In this document: in pieces, positions 1 through 5,345 of the stretch
How positions within the stretch are numbered: position 1 is the first letter of the stretch
Layout: each line of letters starts with the position of its first letter
Origin: Oscillospiraceae bacterium
Lineage (GTDB): Bacteria; Bacillota; Clostridia; Oscillospirales; Ruminococcaceae
NCBI GenBank assembly: GCA_900768105.1
Contig: CAAGBQ010000102.1
Location: forward strand, 1-6,368
Direction of reading: 5' to 3'
DNA length: 6,368 nucleotides
Notes under the pieces: generated by a model
Seen by the model: the letters and a program-made list of their open reading frames with translations, nothing else
Told to the model about the DNA's origin: nothing
Database searches by the model: none
Position numbers and translations under genes: made by a program

Positions 1-114
1 AACATATCCGAACCGTATCATATAATCAGAGCAAGAGAGATGTTAGTTTTGAGCAAGCTGACAAATCGAAATTAACGGCAGGCCGCACAGAACCTGCCGT
101 TCTTTTTTTACTTT
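1..114 (+). repeat. Tandem repeat copy 1 (sRNA-like unit, may extend left of window)
   Basis: Positions 1-114 match 243-356 at 112 of 114 positions, with no gaps. The only differences are 80 (A) against 322 (G) and 83 (C) against 325 (T). The unit contains a perfect TATAAT at 21-26, the heptamer GAGCAAG twice (29-35 and 51-57) and a plus-strand intrinsic terminator at 74-109. It begins at the window edge, so its true left boundary is unknown. No known RNA family was recognised. An 11-codon ATG frame (40-75) is conserved in both copies but has only a poor, too-close purine stretch before it, so a peptide is not claimed. Confidence 0.93.
74..109 (+). terminator. Rho-independent terminator of repeat copy 1
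   Basis: A 9-bp perfect stem (74-82 with 93-101, AACGGCAGG/CCTGCCGTT), a 10-nt loop and then seven T at 103-109. Directional for the plus strand. Confidence 0.88.
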
Positions 115-119
115 TGATG

Positions 120-154
120 AATATGCGCCCCCTTTTCGGGGGCGCATATTTTTT
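120..154 (+). terminator. Second strong rho-independent terminator
   Basis: A 13-bp perfect stem (120-132 with 138-150), a 5-nt loop (TTTTC) and a run of T at 149-154. It lies only 11 bp after the T-run of the first terminator, so plus-strand transcripts entering from the left meet two terminators in succession. There is no T-run on the minus-strand side, so it is directional. It is absent after copy 2. Confidence 0.88.
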
Positions 155-184
155 GACAAAGTTCGGTGAAAACGAAAGCGCAAA

Positions 185-222
185 AGTTTAACCGAATCGG
201 TTTTAAACTGTAACCGCGCGGT
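185..222. promoter_or_regulatory. Two inverted repeats upstream of repeat copy 2
   Basis: AGTTTAACCGA (185-195) is mirrored by TCGGTTTTAAACT (197-209) with a 2-nt bulge. It is followed at 213-222 by the perfect 10-bp palindrome ACCGCGCGGT. They sit 40-80 bp before the TATAAT of copy 2, a position compatible with protein binding sites. Whether copy 1 has the same upstream elements cannot be seen because it starts at the window edge. No binding protein can be named. Confidence 0.3.
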
Positions 223-262
223 AGCCGCTTCATCACAAAAGTAACATATCCGAACCGTATCA

Positions 263-268
263 TATAAT
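263..268 (+). promoter_or_regulatory. Candidate -10 box TATAAT (repeat copy 2)
   Basis: Exact -10 consensus, conserved in copy 1 at 21-26. The -35 region (about 239-246, AAGTAACA) does not resemble TTGACA. A TTGACA does exist at 153-158 but is far too distant to pair with it. A lone -10 hexamer is weak evidence by itself; its fixed distance to a terminator in two copies strengthens it. Confidence 0.4.
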
Positions 269-274
269 CAGAGC

Positions 275-351
275 AAGAGAGATGTTAGTTTTGAGCAAGC
301 TGACAAATCGAAATTAACGGCGGGTCGCACAGAACCTGCCGTTCTTTTTTT
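275..351 (+). ncRNA. Putative small RNA of about 75 nt (copy 2); copy 1 equivalent at about 33-109
   Basis: Inferred transcript from about 7 nt after the TATAAT box (263-268) to the T-run of the terminator at 316-351. The only visible coding potential is an 11-codon frame starting at 282, without a convincing ribosome binding site. The GTTAG/CTGAC segments on either side of the GAGCAAG heptamer could form a weak 5-bp stem ahead of the terminator stem. Two copies with structure-preserving differences fit an RNA-level function. No recognisable -35 hexamer sits at the usual spacing, so the promoter may be activator-dependent or use another sigma factor. Function unknown. The alternative is that both copies are merely 3' ends of a duplicated locus lying to the left. 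Confidence 0.4.
316..351 (+). terminator. Rho-independent terminator of repeat copy 2
   Basis: A 9-bp stem (316-324 with 335-343), a 10-nt loop and seven T at 345-351. One pair is G-U where copy 1 has A-U. It ends plus-strand transcription before the convergent operon. Confidence 0.87.
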
Positions 352-360
352 ACTTTCGGC

Positions 361-441
361 AAAAGAGGGCTGCGCCGCGGTCGCGGCAAAAAAAGCGTGC
401 CGCAGGCACGCAAAAAAGCGCCGCAAAGCGGCGCCTTTTTT
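361..441 (-). terminator. Stacked GC-rich terminator hairpins ending the MBOAT/DHHW operon
   Basis: Reading in the minus direction after the stop codon at 457, there are three successive hairpins. The first is a 7-bp stem (418-424 with 428-434, loop AAA) followed by six T (412-417); T at 436-441 on the plus strand make it bidirectional. The second is a 7-bp stem (395-401 with 405-411, loop of 3) followed by seven T (388-394). The third is a 5-bp stem (374-378 with 383-387) followed only by a weak T stretch. The first two are convincing intrinsic terminators; the third may be incidental. Confidence 0.85.
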
Positions 442-456
442 GTACTCGCGGTATTT

Positions 457-1524
457 TTATCTTGCAAGCTTTGAAAAATCCTCCTCGGCAAAATATGCGG
501 TGCTGTATGCAAAAACAACACTGTCATAGGAAGAAGCATCTATGCCCGAAAGTTGGGCGGAGGTTACTTCCGAAAGGCGGACCATTGTTATTTTGTTATA
601 GTGGAGCGTCATAAACGGAACCCAGCTTTTTGCCGTATCGTCGCAAAAAACAAGCAGGGATTTTCCCTCCTCGGAATCATCCCGAATTTCCGTCACCGGG
701 GAAATTCCGCCAAAAACGGTATCCGTCGCATCGGGAAAATCTTCATCCGTAACATAAATCCCGTTTATTGAATCGACGGTTCCGCCGGCGTAATAATGCG
801 TTACGGTTTTGCTGCTTTTTTCCGCGCTGTATTCATAAAGTGATACAAAGTCCGAAGCAACATATTTTCTTATTACCGGTGTCGCCAAAGAGCCGTAAAA
901 ATTTTGGCGCGCATATGCAACGGAAAAATCCGAAGCGCTTTTTGCGTTTATTCCAAGGCGCTGTGCAAGGCTTTCGTAAATATAATATCCGCCAAGGCCG
1001 GTGGGCAAATCCTCTGTATGGTAATAAATGTATTCGTTCCGGCGATTAAAAAGCGCCTGATAAACATCCACCGTTCTTACGGAACCATAGATTTTTTCGT
1101 AAATTTCGTTGATATAATGCCGTTGGTTGAAAAAACCCGCGGCGGTATAGGCGCTTACCTCCTGCTGACGGATAACCGCCGCCGTCGGAACAAGCATAAG
1201 GTAAACATCCGCATCCGTGCTTTTTGCAAAGCTTTCCACGGCTGCGCAGGCGCTTTCGTAAAGTGCGGTTTGAGGCTTTTCCATATCACGAAGGACGCTT
1301 CCGTCGCTGCCGATTATTATATCGCCGAAGCTGCGCACGCCAGAAGCGTAGCGAATTTTCGTCATAAGCGCGATAAGCTCGCTTCGGAAAGGCACGCTTT
1401 CCCCAAGGGATTTTTCCGTTTTTTCAAAGTCCGCGGAAAAGCCGTTTTTTGCCGCCCCGACCGCAGTATATATGCTTGCAAAAAGAAAAATTGCTATAAC
1501 AAGCAGCGCCGCCGCTCTTTTCAC
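457..1524 (-). CDS. DHHW/AlgX-like extracytoplasmic protein lacking the catalytic motifs (MBOAT partner)
   Basis: The 355-aa protein has an N-terminal membrane anchor or signal segment (about residues 4-23: KR followed by a hydrophobic stretch) and an SGNH-like extracytoplasmic domain. Family landmarks are clear: SDGSVL near 74 (usually KDGWLF), LMLVPTAAVI near 110, VDVYQALFNRRNEYIYY near 153, then GGYYIYESLAQRLG and the C-terminal LLVFCDDTAKSWVPFM segment. DHHW and AlgX/DltD-like proteins normally work with an MBOAT protein to O-acylate surface polymers. Here the D-H-H-W position reads E-D-L-P (nucleotides 1003-1014) and the D-S nucleophile position reads D-D (637-642), so esterase or transferase chemistry looks lost. 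Start choice: the GTG at 1524 is preferred because AGAGGTGG precedes it at good spacing. The GTG at 1533 (three residues longer) abuts the purine-rich stretch. The gene lies 21 bp after the MBOAT stop, in one transcript. There is no frameshift or internal stop. Confidence 0.87.
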   Translation of the reverse strand: MKRAAALLVIAIFLFASIYTAVGAAKNGFSADFEKTEKSLGESVPFRSELIALMTKIRYASGVRSFGDIIIGSDGSVLRDMEKPQTALYESACAAVESFAKSTDADVYLMLVPTAAVIRQQEVSAYTAAGFFNQRHYINEIYEKIYGSVRTVDVYQALFNRRNEYIYYHTEDLPTGLGGYYIYESLAQRLGINAKSASDFSVAYARQNFYGSLATPVIRKYVASDFVSLYEYSAEKSSKTVTHYYAGGTVDSINGIYVTDEDFPDATDTVFGGISPVTEIRDDSEEGKSLLVFCDDTAKSWVPFMTLHYNKITMVRLSEVTSAQLSGIDASSYDSVVFAYSTAYFAEEDFSKLAR

Positions 1525-1545
1525 GAAAACCACCTCTCCCCTTTT

Positions 1546-2871
1546 TTATATAAGCTCGCCGGTTATCAGCGCGAGCAGAACCGCCGTTTCCGCCACCGCA
1601 AAAATGTTATAAAGCGGCGGCGCTTTTTTACTTATATACCTTATTACAGTGCTGAACGCGCTTGTTAAAAAGAACATTCCGATGATGAGCACGAGCACAT
1701 TTTGTGAAATTATGTAAGAAACCTCGTCCGTTATGGCGACCGTATCCACGCCTATCATGGCTTTGAAGGTGGGCAGAATGCCCACTCTTTCCTCCGTGGA
1801 GATAATCGTCATGGAAAGCATTGTTATACAAAATGTATAAATTCTTGCGAAAATCCGCGGGATTTTAAGCAGCGCTTTGCGAAGAAAAGCGCCTTCGATA
1901 ATTATAAATGCCGCAATATAAAGCCCCCAGGCAACATAGTTCATCCGCACGCCGAACCACACGCCGCAAAGCATACAAATAAGCAGCGTATCGACTATGA
2001 ACTGAATTGCGGAGTCCTTTTTTGTGCGAAGATTGTCGTAGACATAGTGGCGGAAAAATTCCGTTACAGTCATATTAAAGCGGTCGAGGAAATCCGTTAC
2101 GCTGGGGCTTTGAAACGGGAAATAGAAATTTTTCGGCAGCTCGATTCCGAAGCAGCGCCCAAGGCCGCGCGCCATATCGCAAAATCCGGAAAGGTCATAG
2201 AACATCATCATGCCGAGGGTGACGGTTTTCATCCAAGCCCCGACAACAGAAATTTCGCTTATTGCGGCGGCGGAAAGGTCGCCGTACATTTGCGAAAGCG
2301 GAAGCGCCAAAAGCACATATTTTGCAAGCCCGCGCAGGAAAAGATACAGCCCTTTTCCCGTTTCCCGCAGGGAAAACCGCTCTGCGCAGGGACTCGCTTT
2401 TCTTTGTCCCGCGCGAACAAGCGGTCCGCGATACAGCTTTCCGAAGAAGCTTAAGAAAGCCGCAAGCTCCGGAAAAGAGTGAATATATTCTGTTTCATTT
2501 TTATATACATCAACGAAGTAGCCCGTTGAGGTAAAAGAAATTACCATCACTCCGAGGGGTAATTCCATTCCGTTTATCTGATTCATCACGGAGAAAAATA
2601 CCATCATCAGCGTATTGATGGAAACCACCGCGGTAAAAATTAAGCGTTTTTTCTTCTGATTTTCGGCGCTTTTTTGCATAAGCTCGGACATTGCATATTG
2701 AAATATGATGTTGACCGCAAAAAGCGGAAAGTATTTCCATTGAGCAAGAGCGACAAACGCCGCAGAAATCCCTGTAAGCGCCCAGCTTTTCAGCCTTTTT
2801 GGCACAAGGTTAAAAACAAGCAGCGACGCAGGAAGAAACAGGTATAAAAATGTAAGGCTGCCAAATTGCAT
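1546..2871 (-). CDS. MBOAT-family membrane protein (AlgI/DltB type) with substituted active-site histidines
   Basis: A 441-aa polytopic membrane protein with about 10-12 hydrophobic segments. Typical AlgI/DltB landmarks are present in order: LTFLYLFLP at the N terminus, FFGKLYRGPLVR (143-153, matching the FFP-GP-R region), YDLSGFCDMARGLGRCFGI (225-243), LPKNFYFPFQSPSVTDFLDRF (245-265) and TEFFRHYVYDNL (270-281). Canonical members transfer an acyl group across the membrane, using an invariant His in a W-H-G motif and a conserved His in a W-H-x-S motif. Here those read V-W-F-G (Phe306, codon 1954-1956) and F-N-M-T (Asn266, codon 2074-2076). Only two His exist in the whole protein, His131 and His275; His275 sits where AlgI proteins usually have the Asp of R-D-Y. 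The C-terminal WVFFR-like motif is also not recognisable. AAAGGAG (2877-2883) supports the ATG. It is probably co-transcribed with the DHHW-like gene. Family assignment is firm; catalytic inactivity is inferred. Confidence 0.93.
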   Translation of the reverse strand: MQFGSLTFLYLFLPASLLVFNLVPKRLKSWALTGISAAFVALAQWKYFPLFAVNIIFQYAMSELMQKSAENQKKKRLIFTAVVSINTLMMVFFSVMNQINGMELPLGVMVISFTSTGYFVDVYKNETEYIHSFPELAAFLSFFGKLYRGPLVRAGQRKASPCAERFSLRETGKGLYLFLRGLAKYVLLALPLSQMYGDLSAAAISEISVVGAWMKTVTLGMMMFYDLSGFCDMARGLGRCFGIELPKNFYFPFQSPSVTDFLDRFNMTVTEFFRHYVYDNLRTKKDSAIQFIVDTLLICMLCGVWFGVRMNYVAWGLYIAAFIIIEGAFLRKALLKIPRIFARIYTFCITMLSMTIISTEERVGILPTFKAMIGVDTVAITDEVSYIISQNVLVLIIGMFFLTSAFSTVIRYISKKAPPLYNIFAVAETAVLLALITGELI

Positions 2872-2876
2872 ATGCT

Positions 2877-2940
2877 CTCCTTTCCGGCGAAGCGGAGCTT
2901 CGCAGCAATCATATTGACGCGGCGTTTGCGCCTGTAATAT
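2877..2940 (-). promoter_or_regulatory. Leader of the MBOAT gene with two hairpins and ribosome binding site
   Basis: A perfect 7-bp hairpin (2887-2893 with 2897-2903, loop of 3) lies immediately upstream of the AAAGGAG ribosome binding site (2877-2883). Further upstream is an imperfect hairpin with outer arms ATATT (2911-2915) and AATAT (2936-2940) and inner GGCG/CGCC (2921-2924 with 2929-2932). Neither is followed by a T-run in the minus direction, so they are not intrinsic terminators. They could protect mRNA ends or modulate translation. I see no good -35/-10 pair in the 111-bp gap, so read-through from rnmV is possible. Confidence 0.35.
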
Positions 2941-2982
2941 TGCAGATTGCAGAATTTTTTCCGTAATCGGCAGCGCCGCGCC

Positions 2983-3603
2983 CTATTCGGCGGACGGCTG
3001 CGCTTTTACTTTTTCCACCACCGCTTCAAGCTCGTTTTTGTCGGTGATAACCGGCAAAATGCGGCAAAGCGCGGAGGAAGAAAGCAGCGGGGGCAAATCG
3101 AAATATTCGCAAATTTTCTTTCGGAGCGCAGCGGAGTTTTCTCCACCGGAAAGCCCCAGCGAATATAAATACGCCGTGGTAAGCGGCGGCTTTGCCGCAT
3201 CCTCGCCCGCGGGATTTATCCCCGCGGCGGCAAATGCTTTGAGCATTGCTTCGGTGGTCATGCCCTCAACGCCGATTAAATGCTCCTTTCCCGGATGAAT
3301 TTTTCGGCGCTCCTTGCCGTAAACGCTGGGAATATATACATTTTTTACATTTTCCACAGGCAGCGCCGACATCAGATAATGGCGAATCCGAAAGCCCGCG
3401 GAATCCGAATCCGTGAGTATAATCACACCGTTTTTCTCCGCCATTCGGCGGATGAGCGCAAGGCGTTCCCTATTATTGTAAATATTAAAGCCGCCAAGTT
3501 CAAGAATATTTGCATCAAAAAGCGAAGCAAGGCGGATTCTGTCGTACTTTCCCTCGACGATTATTGTTTCCTTTATTTTTATGCGTTTTTGTACTTCGTT
3601 CAT
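2983..3603 (-). CDS. rnmV: Ribonuclease M5 (5S rRNA maturation, Toprim domain)
   Basis: A 206-aa cytoplasmic Toprim nuclease that trims 5S rRNA precursors in Firmicutes. The Toprim signature is complete: IIVEGKYD with the catalytic Glu17, and LTDSDSAG with Asp65 and Asp67. LELGGFNIYN (34-43) and GKEHLIGVEGM (105-115) are characteristic of RNase M5 rather than of primase or topoisomerase Toprim domains. The C-terminal part (about 130-206) is variable in the family and presumably contacts RNA. The ATG overlaps the holA stop as ATGA (3600-3603), and AGGAAGG (3612-3618) lies inside the end of holA, so translation is probably coupled. In many Firmicutes rnmV precedes ksgA; here it follows holA and no ksgA is present in the window. 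Confidence 0.93.
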   Translation of the reverse strand: MNEVQKRIKIKETIIVEGKYDRIRLASLFDANILELGGFNIYNNRERLALIRRMAEKNGVIILTDSDSAGFRIRHYLMSALPVENVKNVYIPSVYGKERRKIHPGKEHLIGVEGMTTEAMLKAFAAAGINPAGEDAAKPPLTTAYLYSLGLSGGENSAALRKKICEYFDLPPLLSSSALCRILPVITDKNELEAVVEKVKAQPSAE

Positions 3604-4667
3604 GGCGACTGCCTTCCTATGGCGAAAATTTTCGCAACGGTTTCATCCAAAAGCACAAAATCATCGCCGCCGGTGCTCTTCATTGACTGCTCTGCGGAAA
3701 GAAGTATATCAAGGCAGGCGCGCAGCGCGGCGGAGCTGTATTTTTGTTGGGCGGTCATTGCTTTGTCAATAACAAAATCGCGGCGGGCATAGGCGCGCGG
3801 CCAGCTTTTTGCTATATCCGCCTTCGTTTTTCCGCATGACCGTGCGGTTTTTGCTCGGTACATATCTATAAACGCGCCGGAAAGCGCCGAAAGCACAGCC
3901 GGCGGTTTTTCGCCAAGGCTGCGCAGCTCCTCCAAAACCGCAAATGCGCTGCTGCGGTCGCCGGAGGATATTTTTGCCGCAAGGTCATAGATTCTTGCAT
4001 CCGGAGTCGGGCTTGTCATAAGGTCGATATCCGCCCTTGTGATTTCTCCCTCTCCGCGATATTCAGAAGTTTTTCTTACTTCATTAAGCAGGTTTGCGCT
4101 GTCCGCGCCGCAGCGGTCAATCATATAAAAGGAAAGGCTGCGGTCGAGGGTGCAATGATATTTTCTTGCGGCGGCTTCCATCATGGAGCAAAGCTCCGCG
4201 CGGGTGGGTGCATCGCACTGCATAATTCCGCCGCCGCGCTTATCAATAAGCTTTTTAAGCGGGGTGAAGCGGTCGCGCTTTTTCGCGTCCTTTTTCGGCG
4301 CGGTATCCACCGTGCTGAAGGTAAAAATCAAAACCGCGTCGCCGTTCATTCCGCAAACCTGCTCCACAAGCTCCTCGAACTTTTTGTACTCCCTGTCGCT
4401 GACGGAATTGAACGGGATGTCCTCCGCCAAAACACAGCGGCGGCCGCCGCCGAAGGTCACTTCAAAGGCTGCATCCGCAAGGGCATCCGCAGAAATATTT
4501 CCCTGAAATTTGTGAATATCGAAGCTGTTTTTGCCGGAAACAATCTCCGCAAGCTTGTTTACCACCGCACGGCGGCGGTAATCGTCCGTGCCGGAAACAA
4601 AGTAGCACGGAAGCGGTATTCCGGTTTTCAGATGGCGCTTTATCTCGTCGATGTCCTTAAAAATCAC
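3600..4667 (-). CDS. holA: DNA polymerase III subunit delta (clamp loader)
   Basis: A 355-aa protein, close to the usual 330-350 aa for HolA. Delta opens the beta sliding clamp within the clamp-loader complex. The N-terminal region has the expected YFVSGTDDYRRRAVVNKL (22-39), corresponding to the degenerate P-loop start of the AAA+ fold, and no functional Walker A is expected. The central part has LTSPTPDARIYDLAAKISSGDRSSAFAVLEELRSLGEKP-type helices, recognisable as the domain III boundary, and the C-terminal helical collar ends around LLSAEQSMKS. The start is GTG (4665-4667), with AAAGGA about 9 nt upstream, 24 bp after the HAD stop. It overlaps rnmV by 4 bp. Sequence divergence in this family is high, but length and motif order agree. 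Confidence 0.9.
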   Translation of the reverse strand: MIFKDIDEIKRHLKTGIPLPCYFVSGTDDYRRRAVVNKLAEIVSGKNSFDIHKFQGNISADALADAAFEVTFGGGRRCVLAEDIPFNSVSDREYKKFEELVEQVCGMNGDAVLIFTFSTVDTAPKKDAKKRDRFTPLKKLIDKRGGGIMQCDAPTRAELCSMMEAAARKYHCTLDRSLSFYMIDRCGADSANLLNEVRKTSEYRGEGEITRADIDLMTSPTPDARIYDLAAKISSGDRSSAFAVLEELRSLGEKPPAVLSALSGAFIDMYRAKTARSCGKTKADIAKSWPRAYARRDFVIDKAMTAQQKYSSAALRACLDILLSAEQSMKSTGGDDFVLLDETVAKIFAIGRQSP

Positions 4668-4691
4668 AGAAAATTTTCCTTTCCCGTTTGT

Positions 4692-5339
4692 TTATAAAAT
4701 AATTTCGAGCAGCTCCGCCGGAGAATTTATTATGTAATCCGCGCCGGAGCTGCGAAGCTCCGCTTCGCCGCCGTAGCCGTAAACGGCGCCCACGGCGGCG
4801 ATTCCGTTTTCATGAGCACCGAGCATATCCATATCCCTATCGCCCACCATAACCGCATGCTCATGCGGTTTTTTGCCATAACCAAGGCGGTTGAGGGCAA
4901 CTTTGATTATCTCCGGCTTGCTGTCAAGGGTCTTATCAAAGGTGGCGCCCGTAACGGTATCGAAATATTTGAGCACGCCGTATTCCTCGAGGATTATTTT
5001 GCAGGATTTTTCCGGTTTGCAGGAGGCAAGCGCGATTTTTACCCCATGCTCGTGCAGATTTTTGAGCATTTCCGCAACGCCCGGATAGATAACGCTTTGG
5101 TGGATTCCGCTTATCTCGAAAAGCTCGCGGTATTTTTCGGTAAGAACCTCGCACATATCCGGGTCAAAGCCGTATTTTGCAAAGGTTTGCCGCAAAGGCG
5201 GTCCGATATAGCTTTTCAGCTTTTCCGGATTTTCCTCCGTAATTCCCACGGAGGAAAGGGCATATTTTATACAATTTGTAATACCTTCATAGGGGTCGCC
5301 AAGGGTTCCGTCAAGGTCAAAAAGGGCATATTCAAACAT
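4692..5339 (-). CDS. HAD-superfamily phosphatase, phosphoglycolate phosphatase-like
   Basis: A 215-aa cytoplasmic HAD subfamily IA hydrolase with all four motifs: FDLDGTL (nucleophile Asp8, acid Asp10), IALASCKPE (Ser106), Lys141 in DSKPEII, and VMVGDRDMDM (Asp167 and Asp171, Mg-binding). The region between motifs I and II is a helical cap with IGPPLRQTF (45-53), typical of the Gph/PpaX-like group. The substrate cannot be fixed from sequence: phosphoglycolate, pyrophosphate or a 5'-nucleotide are all plausible. The ATG at 5339 lies 6 bp after the pncC stop, with GGAG inside the end of pncC, consistent with translational coupling. Confidence 0.9.
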   Translation of the reverse strand: MFEYALFDLDGTLGDPYEGITNCIKYALSSVGITEENPEKLKSYIGPPLRQTFAKYGFDPDMCEVLTEKYRELFEISGIHQSVIYPGVAEMLKNLHEHGVKIALASCKPEKSCKIILEEYGVLKYFDTVTGATFDKTLDSKPEIIKVALNRLGYGKKPHEHAVMVGDRDMDMLGAHENGIAAVGAVYGYGGEAELRSSGADYIINSPAELLEIIL

Positions 5340-5345
5340 ATTTTG

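Larger units (their letters stand above)
243..356 (+). repeat. Tandem repeat copy 2 (sRNA-like unit)
   Basis: This is the second copy of the element at 1-114, in the same orientation, 242 bp downstream. It again carries TATAAT (263-268), the paired GAGCAAG heptamers (271-277 and 293-299) and a terminator hairpin ending in seven T. The two substitutions relative to copy 1 do not harm the hairpin: one turns an A-U pair into a G-U wobble and the other falls in the loop. The match stops just after the terminator (357 differs), so the repeated block ends where a transcript would end. That supports duplication of a transcription unit rather than of random sequence. Confidence 0.93.

Noticed and set aside
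153..158. TTGACA as a -35 box
   Set aside because: No -10-like hexamer occurs 16-18 bp downstream, and the first three bases overlap the terminator T-run.
285..539. Minus-strand 84-codon open frame over the terminator array and repeat copy 2
   Set aside because: It overlaps the end of the DHHW-like gene, the stacked hairpins and the repeat, and shows no recognisable domain.
904..1668. Long plus-strand open frame (254 codons) antisense to the DHHW-like gene and MBOAT end
   Set aside because: It is an antisense shadow: the translation is Arg/Lys/Cys-rich, matches no family, and lies opposite a protein with clear family landmarks.
2740..2757. Possible base pairing of the repeat RNA with MBOAT mRNA (shared TTGAGCAAG and GACAAA blocks)
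   Set aside because: A 9-base match between a roughly 80-nt RNA and a 6-kb window is expected by chance a couple of times, and the site is inside the coding region, not at the ribosome binding site.
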